64,000 nucleotides of DNA. Source: Bilabrum cf. latius. Taxonomy: Eukaryota; Bigyra: Bicosoecida; Bigyra; Bicosoecida. The stretch is taken from NCBI GenBank assembly GCA_965178125.1, contig OZ237750.1:744001-808000 (forward strand), given 5' to 3'. The notes below the pieces were generated by a model. It made no database searches and had not been told where the DNA came from. It worked only from the letters and a program-made list of their open reading frames with translations. Made by a program: the position numbers and the translations under genes. Within the stretch, counting starts at the first letter, position 1, and each line of letters opens with the position of its first letter. Below are positions 26,583-36,948 of this stretch, piece after piece.

Positions 26583-27855
26583 TCACTCCTCGAGCGGTTT
26601 CCGGTACCCGAGGAGAGCCCAGAGTAGATGCCCCGCCCGCGCTCCTTCCACCCATCGAGTAAGCCCTTCCGCGGAGGACCTCATGTATTCCTCCGTGATG
26701 CCCGCCTTGGGTCCAGCCTCCAGAAGCACCTGCTTGGCCCGGCCGTAGTGCACCGGGAGGCTGGCGGAGCCGTCCAGGCACAGCACCTTCTCCAGGCCAT
26801 ACTTCTTGGCGCACTCGTCGTAGATTGCCACGCTTCCCATAGATTCGATGTTGAGCCGGTCGTAGATGGGGGCGAGCACGCGCTCAGGGGCAGACTCGGA
26901 CCGGATCAGGTCCGTGAAGACAAACACGCCGCCGGGACGGAGCACTCGCTCCGCCTCGCGCAGGATCGCTTCCTTGTTCTCGCAGTGCAAGAAAGCGTCT
27001 TGCGACACGATGATGTCGAAAGTCAGTTCATCGGCTCCCGTGTCAGTGTAGCTTGCCTCCTCCACACGTATCTGCCGGCCAACCCCAGCCTCCTCGTTTC
27101 TCTCTTTGTTCGTGTGATTCTCCACAGAGCTGATGTCAAAGCAAGTGACTGAGCTAATCCCAGGGAGTTCTGCCAGCGCCTGGCGCCCGAAACCTCCGAT
27201 ACCTGCTCCAAAATCTGCCACTTGCAGTTCGCCGCCGGAAGTTGCAGCAAGTGGCTGCACCTGCTTGATCGCCGCGCAGAGCCGACTGATCGCACCGCGT
27301 GCCGCAATCTTCATGCTTTCACATATATCACTAGCTGATGTAGGCCTGCTGAATGAGCCAAACGAAAAGAACTGGAACGTTGGGTGCGAACAGTTGGAAA
27401 GATACGTCGCAGCGAGAGGATCCAACGCGATCAGCGTTTGGCGGACCGGGTATTGCTCAACTCGTGCTTGTCTTCGGTGCAATAAACACCAACGTGGATG
27501 TTTTCTCCTCCCCAAAGCGAGTCTGCGCAACCAGGAGCAAGCTGGGGGCCTGAACCGCTGCTGGAGTGCATGGAGCAGGGGGGGACGGAACACTTGCGCA
27601 ATCGCAGCGCATTTGCTGGCTTACAGAACTTGACTGCGTCTGCGATCCAGTGCAAGGTGTGTATTAGCAATATTTATTGTGATTATTGGAGCGAATGGCC
27701 CAGATAGTCGCCTCAGTGCGAGCAGAGCGCGCAGCTGACCACGTCCCAACTCGCTCACCCGAGCTATTGTAATATGCGGCCGTCGCCTCCTCTCCTGAGC
27801 ACGACAGCGGGCTCGTGGCCGAATCTTGGGATGAACTCGACGATGTGGCGGCCAT
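26583..27855 (-). CDS. Sarcosine/dimethylglycine-type N-methyltransferase
   Basis: Four exons (27855-27759, 27639-27625, 27522-27462, 27345-26583) give 311 residues ending at TGA. All junctions are GT...GCAG, although the third donor is GTTGAG. Joining them restores the family signature AAYYNSSDAVKFYSLWGGE followed by NIHVGVY, which the bare frames break into three pieces; the second exon is only 15 nt. SAM-binding motif I is VADFGAGIGGFG. SQDAFLHCENKE and ERVLRPGGVFVFTDL follow, and a C-terminal HYGRAKQVL is present. This pattern is typical of sarcosine/dimethylglycine methyltransferases, which make the osmolyte glycine betaine. Related enzymes methylate phosphoethanolamine, so the substrate is inferred. 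The enzyme is probably cytosolic because no targeting peptide is visible. There are no in-frame TAGs. Confidence 0.88.
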
Positions 27856-28115
27856 GGCCTCTATACTACTCAATATCCTGGCGGTAGGTGTGAGGCGAGG
27901 GCACCGGAAGGCGGTCCGAACAGTGGGTCGCATCTTGGGGAGACGGTGCGACAGGGTTCCACCCGGATATGGATCGGATCAATCCAGCAGCCGCCAGCCG
28001 ATCGAGGTGTTGCAGGATGCACTTGAAAATGACCAAAAGCATAAAAATATAGCAAGCAAGCAAGCACGCTCAGCCAAACCCGAATCACACCCGACCGATG
28101 CGGCTCGCCGCGCCC

Positions 28116-30055
28116 TCACAGCTCATCCCAGCCAAGCGGCTGGTAGCCGTTGTCGTACGGAACGGGGCAGTCGTTGATCATGATGGGCGGGATAGGTAGC
28201 CCCCGCGTACCTAGGAGGCACCTAAAGCCTCTCAGCCGGTCCATCGGGTCAAGCTTTCCCTCGCCCTCGGGAGTGGTCATGTCCTTGGGAGACCATAGCT
28301 TCTCCGCAGTACCTGAGGCTGCAGGCCACACGTTGGCCATCCAGTTGGTCGCATCTGTGTCCTCTCCCCACCTGCTAGCGTGTGCCCCCAGCATGAGGGC
28401 GTCCATCAGGGCTGGATCCACCGGCTGGCTCGTGTTCGTTGGGTCGCAGTACAGGTTCTGCCAGTACTGGCTGTTCCAAGAACAGTTCAGGTACTCGCCT
28501 GCGATTCAGTGGACGGGGACAACAGATTGGGCACTCGAAATGATAGCCCGGTGGCCCAGTGGGGCTGCAAGCTTGCAGAGGGCAGGGCGGGAGCAAAGCG
28601 TTCTGCCTGCAGGTGGAAGGCATGCAGCAGGCGGACAAACTCACACATGCTCGACACGACAGCGGGGAATCCACTCTCCAGGACCTGAGGGAGCAAATAT
28701 TCGTCCAGCCTCCACACGTCCATCACTGCGGGCAGGCGGCCCCCAGCAGAGGCCCTCACCGTGTCCCACGTGGGCTTGGGGTGTGCAGCGAGGGCGAGGG
28801 CGCCCGGGTCCGAGATGTTGACTTTGGGAAGATTCGTGCACCCCGCTGCATCGCTCCAGAAGACTGCCTGCATGCCGAGAGCCTCGGCCATCTCGAGGCG
28901 CTGGGCGTGGAACCAGCACATGAGCGAGTCGGGGCCAGCTCCGCCGATGGTAACGTTGAGGTCTTCCGCAAGCTGCACGATGCTACCGTTCTTGGACCAG
29001 CACTCCTGGCTGGACACCTCGTCCCCGCCCAGACCGATCATGCCCCAGGGCATGATTTCGGCGAGCTGAGTGTACATGTCCTGCATGAGGCCCCAGTAGG
29101 CGCTGCCGGGAAGCACGTTGGCCAGCCCGCCCCGGCCCGTCTAGTTGCCGCAGATGATGCAGTCCGGGCAGCCGTACCCGAAGGCTGTCATATGACCCGG
29201 TCCATCGATCTCCACGCTGATGGCGAGTCCGCGGAAGGCTGCGAACTTGGCCAATGATCGCATGTCAGCGTTCGAGTAGAAGTGATTCTTCAACTTGCCC
29301 CAGGTACCCTTCTAGAGCTCTGGGTGGCCGTCGGGAATCCACGGCGTAGTCTGGTCGTCTGTCAAGTGCAAGTGGATTGTGTTCATTTTGTGCATGGCCA
29401 CGCTGTCGAAGGCAGCGTACAGCGTGCTCATGGGCAAGTAGTGCCGCGCTGTATCCACCAGCATCCCTCGCACGCCGAAACGTGGGCCGTCTGTCACGTT
29501 GTCGCCGGACATGGTGTACAAATTTCTGTCTGGGTCGAAGTAGGCGTGTTGCGCAAGCGTCTCCAAACCCCTCAAGAAGCCCCAAGTGGAGTTTGCCCTT
29601 AGCACACCATACGGCGCGGTTGTGAGCAGCTCGTACGACTCGTCCACCCTTAAGTAGGGACAAGGGGGGATGTCTGCTAGATTGCTAGATTTCAGCTCCT
29701 TGACGGCCCATGCCTTTGCCCCCGGCGCCGCTGTCCGTAGAGCCTCGACGTCGAAATCAGCTTGCGTTCCAGCAATTGTCAGGTTGATCCCGCGCAGAAT
29801 CTAGCCCTCAGGCACTGGCCAAGAGCGCCCGTTGTACCAAAGATACTTCTGATACCGATTGACGGCATTCTAGAGAATAACAGATCCTTGAAGCTCCCCA
29901 GTGAGCTGGAACGAAAATTCCGTGTCGCTTCCCGGCACAGGGTCGAGTGGTACGTGGCCTGATATACCCTCCTGGAATGCAGCTATTGGCCAAATGGCAG
30001 CTGCTGGAATAGCAAGAAGCAGTGCAGCTGCTATGGCTTTCGATCCAGCGGTCAT
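28116..30055 (-). CDS. Beta-N-acetylhexosaminidase (GH20), secreted or lysosomal
   Basis: Exons 30055-28645 and 28498-28116 (146-nt intron; the join restores SSMCEYLNCSWNSQYW) give 597 residues. I start at 30,055 because it opens a clean signal peptide (MTAGSKAIAAALLLAIPAA); an in-frame GTG-type extension to 30,127 is possible. GH20 landmarks are VDTARHYLPMSTLYAAFDSV, HLTDDQ, the catalytic Asp-Glu pair in GLGGDEVSSQECW (about D345/E346) and a C-terminal RWGEDTDATNW with PAASGTAEKLW. Members remove terminal GlcNAc or GalNAc from glycoproteins and gangliosides. Four in-frame TAGs (codons at 29872, 29803, 29314, 29143 counted from their 5' base) lie outside the catalytic residues. The gene stops with TGA. 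It is head-to-head with the GH36-like gene. Confidence 0.93.
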
Positions 30056-30207
30056 GGAGGACGGTTGTACGGATGCGTTCGCGTGGTGTTGGCGCCGCGC
30101 AGAGTCCCGCTCGGTATGGTTCCGCAATCGCCATCAGTATTCCGTTGCCTCCACTAACCATCGTTGCTTCGCATTTTCTCAGCCACGGGTTTTGTTAATA
30201 TTCACGC
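30056..30207. promoter_or_regulatory. Divergent promoter of two secreted glycosidase genes
   Basis: About 152 bp lie between the start codons of beta-hexosaminidase (-) and the GH36-like glycosidase (+). Both encode signal-peptide glycosidases, so co-expression from a shared promoter is plausible. No defined motif was identified. Confidence 0.4.
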
Positions 30208-33200
30208 ATGAGGCTATTCGTAGCGGCAGCTGTTGCCGTCGCGCACGGCTGTGCCGGTCAGGGCCTGCCATGGATCGTCGGGCGCAACGCGTCACTCTCA
30301 GTCAGCGGATCCTCGACGTACAAACTTGCTTTGAATGGCATGATGCTAGATTCAGCACCAGCTTTCGTCAACTGCAACGGGAAACGCTTTGTGGACGGCA
30401 CTGAGCTCACGAGCAGCGATCCTACCTTCAGCACCGGCTCAGATCCGCGGATGGGCACCTTCAAGAGCGTTCGGTTCGACCTTACGCCTGCATCAGCGGC
30501 TATCGGACAGCTCTGGTCTCCACCTCTGCACACTTCCGACGTGGCGCTGTCGGTCAAATTCGTGTACTACGCAGCGTGGGATGCGTTCCGGTTCGAGCAG
30601 GAAGTGCCTTTGGGATGCTCGAAAGGACTAAACCTGAGTGCGTTGCCCGTGAACGAGACCCTTCCGGGCGCCGCGAATTGGGAGGAGCAGGGTCAGCAGC
30701 AGCTGCTTGGCGCCGGCTCGCAGTACCACTCTGCCATCGCGACTTCCACGGGGTTCCCCTGCTTTGATGCGTCTGCCGGTAGCACCGTGCGATCTGAATC
30801 CACAGGATACACCATGTGGCGTGGTACGTTCTCGGACCTTGCGTACACCCGGGGGCAGGCCCTCTCGGAGTGGCTCGGGGGCGCGGAGACGGGCCCCACG
30901 GTGCTCTTTTCGGCCAAAGACGCCAGCGATGCGATGGTGCTCAGCGCCACGGACAGCTTCTTCACCGCCACCGTGGGGCAGGCCAGCTGCAGGCAGCTCG
31001 ACCCGTCCCTGGGAGCGGCGGCAGCGGTGCGCGGTCAGGGCGGCGAGCCAGGAGCCAGCTGCCAGCTGCACCCCAACACTGACTTTATGGGCAACGACCT
31101 CGGCAACGTTGTTGTCTCGACCTACCAGGAATGCTGTGACGCGTGCATCGCGGACCCGCAGTGCTCGTGCTGGACCTTTGACGGGAATGTATCTGGGCAG
31201 GACCACAACAAGTGCTGGCTGAAGACGAGCACGTCGGGCAACCAGACGGCCAGCCACATGAGCGGGGTGGTGTGCAGCGGCGACGAGGAGCAGATCACTA
31301 TGGGCGTGCAAGGGTACGAACAGGCCCTGCTGCCCGGCTCCTCCTTCTCCTTTGTTGTGTTCCCCAGGGCGGCTAGGGGCATTCAGGCGGCCATGTACGA
31401 GTGGGGGGCATTCCTCCGCGCACAGCACGGCACGACCAAGCTGGGGCCCGACGTCACGAATCTGCTCGGGTATGGCACGGACAACGGCGCGTACTACTCG
31501 GGCCACATTCCCATGCACAGCAGCTACCTGACCAACGCCTCTGCCCTCCTCCGGAAACAGGGCGTGCCCATCCGGTACATGCAGCTGGACCCGTACTGGT
31601 TTTCCTAGCAGCCGGACTGGGTGGCCAACCCGGACATCTTCCCTCAGGGCATCGTGCAGTTCAAGGAAGAGCTCGGGGTGCCGCTGCTCCTCTACAGCTT
31701 CGCGTGGAGCCAGGCGACGGCCAACTTCCCGGCTTACAAGCAGCGTGGGTTCAAGTTCGTTGAGTCGCGCAAGTTCCGCAACTACAACGACGGGACCGTG
31801 CACCTGGACCAGTTCGCGCAGTCGGACGGGGTGACATCGGAGGCCTTCTACGACTATATCTTTGCCATCCAGCACGATCAGCACAAGGTGATGGTGAGCT
31901 CTAACTTTGTCCGCATCCAGGCTTGGCGTGCTTGCAGCAGTCGCCACGTCGCCGCGGTGCCTGCCTACGTGGTCTGCTCATCCCATCGCGGCAGTAGCCC
32001 ACCACGCGCCACCGCCCTTCTGATTCCACCCTTCTGACTCCACCACCGCTTTTCTACGCAGGTATCGTACGAGACGGACTTTATGGATCGAAACGTGCTC
32101 CTGGTGAACCCCTTCCTCGCCAACTCGAGCCTGAACGAGCTGTGGGTGGCGGGGCAGGACGGCCCGCTGGCCAGGCGCGGTCTCACGTGGCAGCACTGCA
32201 TGAACCTACCTGCCTACGCCCTGGACACCGTCAAGCGCCCCTCCATCACGAACGCGCGGGCCTCCACGGACGCGAACCCGAACATCCACAACCGGTGGCG
32301 GATTGGGTACACGGGCCTCTTCTTCGACCCCCTAGGACTGAGACCGTTCTTCGACAACATCTGGACCGTGTCGGAGCAGCCGGGGAACTACTACAACAAC
32401 ACCAAGCCCAACATTGAGATGGACGCAGCCATCTCGCTCCTTTCCTCTGGCCCGGTTTGGATCGCAGACATGGCCGGCCTGACCAACCGGACCGTGGCCA
32501 TGCAGACCTGCAGGGAGGACGGGCTGCTGCTGCGGCCGTCCAGAGCAATCACCCCGATCGACGCGATGTTTGCGCTGCCGCCCTGGAAGGGTGGCACCGC
32601 CCCCGAGGACGCCTCCAACGGGGGCGAGGTCTGGGCCACGCACTCCGACCTGCCCAGCAGCGCCCCTGCGCCGCCGCCGGTGCTATGGAACGGTACGGAC
32701 AGCGTGGCCTCCCGCGCCATCAACCCAGCTAGAGACGGGCTGCCGGCCCGAGGCATCGCCCGGTCCTACACAGTGCTGGCAGTGGACCTGCAGCGCGTCT
32801 ATGGCATCAAGGCGGGGCAGCTGTGGCCGCCCTCGGCTGAGGGCCAGGCCTTCGTCGCCGCTCGGCACTCTGGAGCCTCGTGTGCGAGCCGGGAGGGTGG
32901 TGCAGCCGCCGATGGCTGCGAGCTCCAGCGGTTCGGGGGAGCAGGCGATGCTTCTCTGGGTCTGGTGACCGGGCCCGGCAATTCAACGACGCGGGCGCAC
33001 AGCCACGTCCTATGGACGGTCGCACCCGTGGAGACCAACGGGTGGGCGCTGCTGGGCGAGACGGCCAAAATCGAGTGGCGCTCCCCGCAGCGGGTGCTGC
33101 AGGCCACCCCTGCTTCCGCCGCGGGAGGGCCCGGAATCCAGGTGCGCGTGGCCGGCGCCCCGCGGGAGTCTGTCCGCCTCGAGTGTGTCTCACCGCAGCT

Positions 33201-33273
33201 GGCGGTGCACTCGGTGGTGCTGCAGGTGGGGGCAAGCGGCGTGGCCGACGGAGTGTGCGGTGCAAGCTAGTGA
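30208..33273 (+). CDS. Secreted GH36/raffinose-synthase-like glycosidase with PAN/apple insert
   Basis: Exons 30208-31893 and 32062-33273 (168-nt intron; the join gives KVMVSYETDFMD) yield about 965 residues. A signal peptide (MRLFVAAAVAVAHGCAGQ) is followed by a beta-rich domain. A Cys-rich insert at about residues 283-357 (CCDACIADPQCSCWTFDG) looks like a PAN/apple module. A TIM-barrel-like segment then carries LGYGTDNGAYY, IRYMQLDPYWF and LLSSGPVWIADMAG, and CREDGLLLRPSRAITPIDAMF-type ending, which recalls the raffinose synthase/alkaline alpha-galactosidase group. The precise substrate is unknown; hydrolysis of alpha-galactosides is a guess. TAG occurs at 31,606 and as the very last codon (33,268), directly before the TGA stop. 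Confidence 0.83.
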
Positions 33274-33415
33274 TGGTCACGTGATGCGCGCTTCTGCGTT
33301 TGAACAAGACACAAGATTTGCTGATCTTAAAACTGGTATCACGCAAATGCACCGCTACACATCAGGGGAAGGCCTGCTCCGCAGGCAGCACACGACCATG
33401 CACTTGAAATCCCAT

Positions 33416-34020
33416 TCAACGAGCCGATGCAGACCCGAGGGTCGCAGCCACGAGCCCAGCAGCCACAGACAGCACGGAACTCGCTGCAGCAGCCATCGAG
33501 AAGGCTCCATCGTCGGCTTGCGTGCGGTCATCTCCGTCATCTGCTTCGTCGGCTTCCCCACCATCGTCATCGCGTGGCGCCTCGTCATCTCCTCCAGTGC
33601 CTGCGTCGTCAGCTGCCGACCCGCCGTCATCTGCACTGCTGGAGCCGCCACTTGGTCCATCATCGGCACTGCTGGAGCCGCCACTTGGTCCATCATCGGC
33701 GCTGCTGGAGCCGCCACTTGGTCCATCATCGGCGCTGCTGGAGCCGCCACTTGGTCCATCATCGGCGCTGCTGGAGCCGCCACTTGGTCCATCATCGGCG
33801 CTGCTGGAGCCCCCAGACGCGTCATCCGTGGAGCCGGAGCCGCCGCCGCCGCCGGAAGCGTCGTCCGTGGAGCCGGAACCGCCGCCGGAAGCGTCATCCG
33901 TGGAGCCGGAACCGCACGAGGGCATGCTGCGGGTTGTTGTTTGCCCCGAGAGTGCAGGGTGCGAGATGCCTGTAGTGAACTGGGGTGTGCCGCTCTTGCT
34001 GAGAGGAGAAGGATAAGAAA
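33416..34020 (-). CDS. Ser/Asp/Gly repeat protein, GPI-anchor-like tail, 5' end unresolved
   Basis: The minus frame read from about 33,997 to TGA at 33,416 encodes a Thr/Ser-rich start, repeats of GSGSTDDASGG, five or six copies of an 11-residue unit GGSSSADDGPS, an acidic stretch and a C-terminal hydrophobic tail (about 28 residues, ending GSASAR) resembling a GPI-attachment signal. A pyrimidine-rich tract ending in CTCTCAG near 33,998 could be a 3' splice site, so an upstream exon with the signal peptide is expected but was not found. All six frames are partly open across the tandem DNA repeat, so strand choice rests on the hydrophobic tail and the splice-like site. Treat as a tentative surface protein. 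Confidence 0.4.
33636..33801 (+). repeat. 33-bp tandem repeat, five copies
   Basis: Five near-perfect units of 33 bp (core GAGCCGCCACTTGG) run head to tail; the first copies differ by single bases. In the minus frame each unit encodes one 11-residue Ser/Asp/Gly motif. Confidence 0.9.
33825..33912 (+). repeat. 30-36 bp Gly/Ser-coding tandem repeat
   Basis: Three degenerate units built on GTCATCCGTGGAGCCGGA, with a variable CCG run, directly follow the 33-bp array. They encode GSGSTDDASGG-type motifs on the minus strand. Variation in the CCG count suggests slippage. Confidence 0.75.
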
Positions 34021-34732
34021 AAGGTAGGTGTGCCCAGATTGCTGCTCTCCTTCGAGGTAGCAGGTGGTGCGGGGCTCCCGGGTTGGAGGGCTCACGTCCA
34101 CTCGCAGCATGGGTCGCCCAGTTCGAGTCCTGCGCGTGGTGCTCTTTCTTTTGAAAGTACTAGCAAGTAATGGAAAAGGGTCATCCTTGGGTACGCATGA
34201 ATCTTTGCGGGTTGCTCACCGTTGCTTTGGCCATCGCCATCAGTGTCTGCCTCGCATAGGGCCTATGTCCATGTTCGCCTGCAAGGGTCCAAGGAAATAA
34301 ATGTTTCCAGACTAGTCATTAAAAAATAGCACGGGTTCGAGTGATATAATCGTGGGGATGGGACGCTTTTGCTTTCGTGGCCACCTCTGGATTGCTCACC
34401 CCGCAGTTGCAAAGGCCTGTCCGAACACGTTTCTTCCGCCGCCCCCGCTCGAGCGTGTGTGACCTACACCCGGCCAGTTGGGAACGCTCGCTCCGTTTGG
34501 AATATCCTGCGCCGTTTGGTGGTGAGCAACCGATTCACGTGTGCACGCGCCGTTGGCTGCCGGCATGTACGCAATCAAATACCCTAGGAAATCCTCACTG
34601 ATTGGTACGATCTGAAGCCAATTGCGTATGGTACGAATAGCGATGCGACAGCGAGCAGTTTCATGATTCCGCTAGATCGCAAGCAACCGGTGTTATTCAT
34701 CAATTCCACGTCACACGTCAAAGTGGGGTTCC
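34021..34732. other. Intergenic stretch with no supported gene
   Basis: About 0.7 kb between the repeat protein (-) and the Ala-rich protein (+). A short plus frame from 34,109 starts with a signal-like segment (MGRPVRVLRVVLFLLKVLAS) but is only about 60 residues and resembles nothing I know. A GTTCGAGTCC string at 34,120-34,129 looks like a tRNA B box but has no pairing T-stem or cloverleaf around it. 5' exons of the repeat protein may lie here. Confidence 0.4.
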
Positions 34733-36778
34733 ATGAGATCTATTCGAACGTTCTTTCTTCAGGAAAGATCGGATCAAGTATTAGTTCCGGTCTTCTGCGC
34801 AGAGTCCGCCGAGAACGCACTCGCACAACGAAAACTCGAAAGCAACGTACAGAGAAATCAAGCAAAAACAATGGAAAACCTACCAATTCAGTCATTTCCT
34901 TCTATGGAGGACCTTTTCGGAAGCGACTTGGAGGCGCACGAGATGCATGCCATCCGTTGCGAGATGGGCGAGCCTGCCTCGACAGGAGAAGCATGCACGA
35001 AGAGTACAGCAGCGGTTGCCGGCAAGCACAAGCCAATTTCAGGTATAACAGAGACTGGCACGCACTATGCAGCAAAGATGAGCAGCAACCAGCAGATCTC
35101 GGGTGCTTCGAGCCGCCGCGCCTCAGTTTCGGTAGCGGTGGACCTTGGGAGTGGCCAGTCTGCGATGCGAAGCGCAGGTTGCAGAGAGGATTCTACCGAG
35201 GAGATTGATCACTTTGTAGATGCGTTTGCGAGCGGCAAGCACGGCTCGTTTGGTGCGACAGGTCCTGAAGGGAACGCCGACCAGAACGACCACGTCCTGT
35301 GTTCCGTCGATGCATATATGGCAGCCGATCCCTTCGATGGGGTGCAGCCACCCAGATTGCCCGCTGGAGATGTGGCACTCTCCAGCATGAGCGAGTGCTT
35401 CCGGGGCGTGAGCGCCGGCGCGGCCTCCTCCGGGCTGTCTGCCCTGGGCACCGTCTTGTCTCAGATGGGGTGTATCGTGTCGCAGTCCCAATTCCGCATC
35501 CATGCCGAGTGGAGCCCAGCATAGAACGCGCATCTAGGAGACGCCATGGGCGTCAAGAATGTCCGGCATAGTGGGGTTCTCTCTGCAGTGGGCTCTTTCC
35601 GCGCTAGCGTGCAGCTGCACAGGGTATCCCCCGGCACAGTGCTCGCCGACGGGGAGGTGGCCTCCGAGGGGGACGCGGGGAAAGGGGGCCTGTTCGTGGC
35701 GGAGGTAACCTTCGATAGGCACGGCAACAGCGACAATTTCGCAGCGGCCAGGATCGTGCAGATGGCCGCACGAGCCGCCCTCACGCACGCGGGCTGCCCC
35801 TCAGTCGAGGTAGAGAGGAAGGCCGCCGATGCCGCCGCCGATGCTGCCCCCGCCGCGGGGCCGGCCGCCGACTGGTACCCCTCGGACGCGACTAAGCTGC
35901 TCTTGGAGGTCAGAAGGAGCGCGCAGTCGCTTGTGGAGGCGCCTGTGGATAGCACTGAGGCTGCTGTCGAGGCGAGCGCGAGGCTGCAAGGGGCCGTGCG
36001 CGCGGCGCTGCAGTCCAAGGCCAGCCACGCGCTGTGCTGCCTGGCACTCGTCACGACTGGGGCCGTCAAGCACCTCTGCGATGCTGCGGGTGGCGAGACG
36101 GCGTGCCATCCGGCGGTCCGTGCTGCAGCGTGCTCCGCGCTGCACACCGCCTCGCCTGTGCTAGCCGAGTGCGGGCGGGACACTGTGCCCCAGGTGCTTG
36201 GTGCCATGGCCCGTGCCCTCTCGGGGGCGCTGCCGGCTCTTGAGGAGGCCCAGAGGGCGGCAAGCATGCCTGTGGGTGCCCGGGGAGGAGCAGGAGGAAG
36301 CGGCTTGCGGCGGTGGGCGGGGGCGGATGCGGCTGCTGCGCTCCAGGCCCTGCAGATCGCCGACCGGGTGCTGCAAGAGGGCAGCGACTTTGGTGAGGAT
36401 GACGAGGGCAGTGACGCTGAGGAGGAGGAGGGGTTCGGCGGCGGTAGCATGGTTGGCGCCATCGGGTCTCCGCTGGTGCGGGCTGCGATTTTGTCCGCCG
36501 CCACGACGTACATGGACGCAGGCGACTTGCCGGCTGCTGGTGACCAAGCCATGAGCGGGGCAGGGTGCAGCGAGGAGGACGTCGGCGAGCTCGAGCAGGA
36601 GGCGATGGATGGGCTGCTGGCGAGCGCTCGTACCGCCGTGCTCTGCTGTGCCGGCGCCGTGGTGGAGCTCTCCGCCGCGGCCAGGGCCCTGGATATCGGC
36701 GAGGGCGAGCAGCCAGCCGAGCAGGTGCTCGACCGAGCAGCGCACGCCGTCGAGCCCGTTGTTTCGAGCAGCGGCTAA
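34733..36778 (+). CDS. Unrecognised alanine-rich helical protein
   Basis: One frame of 681 residues ending at TAA, with a single in-frame TAG at 35,522. Start at the ATG 34,733; a second in-frame ATG at 34,871 (MENLPIQSFPSMEDLF) is an equally good candidate. The N-terminal 250 residues are polar. The rest is dominated by Ala-rich amphipathic helices (for example AARIVQMAARAALTHAG and AAACSALHTASPVLAEC) interrupted by an acidic segment (GEDDEGSDAEEEE). No signal peptide or membrane helix is visible, so it is probably cytosolic. The repeated helices might be ARM/HEAT-like, but I do not recognise a family and assign no function. It is followed 170 bp later by the S28 peptidase on the same strand. 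Confidence 0.72.
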
Positions 36779-36948
36779 ATTACATGTTGTACATACAGCG
36801 GATGAACGCAAAAACAGAAGCGGAAACAGGAATCAACCCCAAATCTTTCGACGAACCGGACAACGGAACCAACCTCAAGGCCTTGCTGCGCGGCGCCGGC
36901 GCAGCAGTCTCTTAAAGACTCTCTTTGGCATATTACATCCTTTTCACG

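Noticed and set aside
30628-31947. Long antisense frame (439 codons) opposite the GH36-like gene
   Set aside because: It overlaps a gene with signal peptide, intron and conserved motifs on the other strand and crosses its intron boundary.
33355-34110. Alternative minus frame and plus frame across the 33-bp repeats
   Set aside because: All are kept open by the repeat period. Neither alternative gives a signal peptide at its N-terminus or a GPI-type tail, so the frame ending at 33,416 was preferred, with low confidence.
34120-34129. tRNA-like B box GTTCGAGTCC
   Set aside because: Flanking bases do not form a T-stem, and no acceptor stem or A box is found at proper spacing. No tRNA gene, including the expected tRNA-Gln(CUA), was found in the window.
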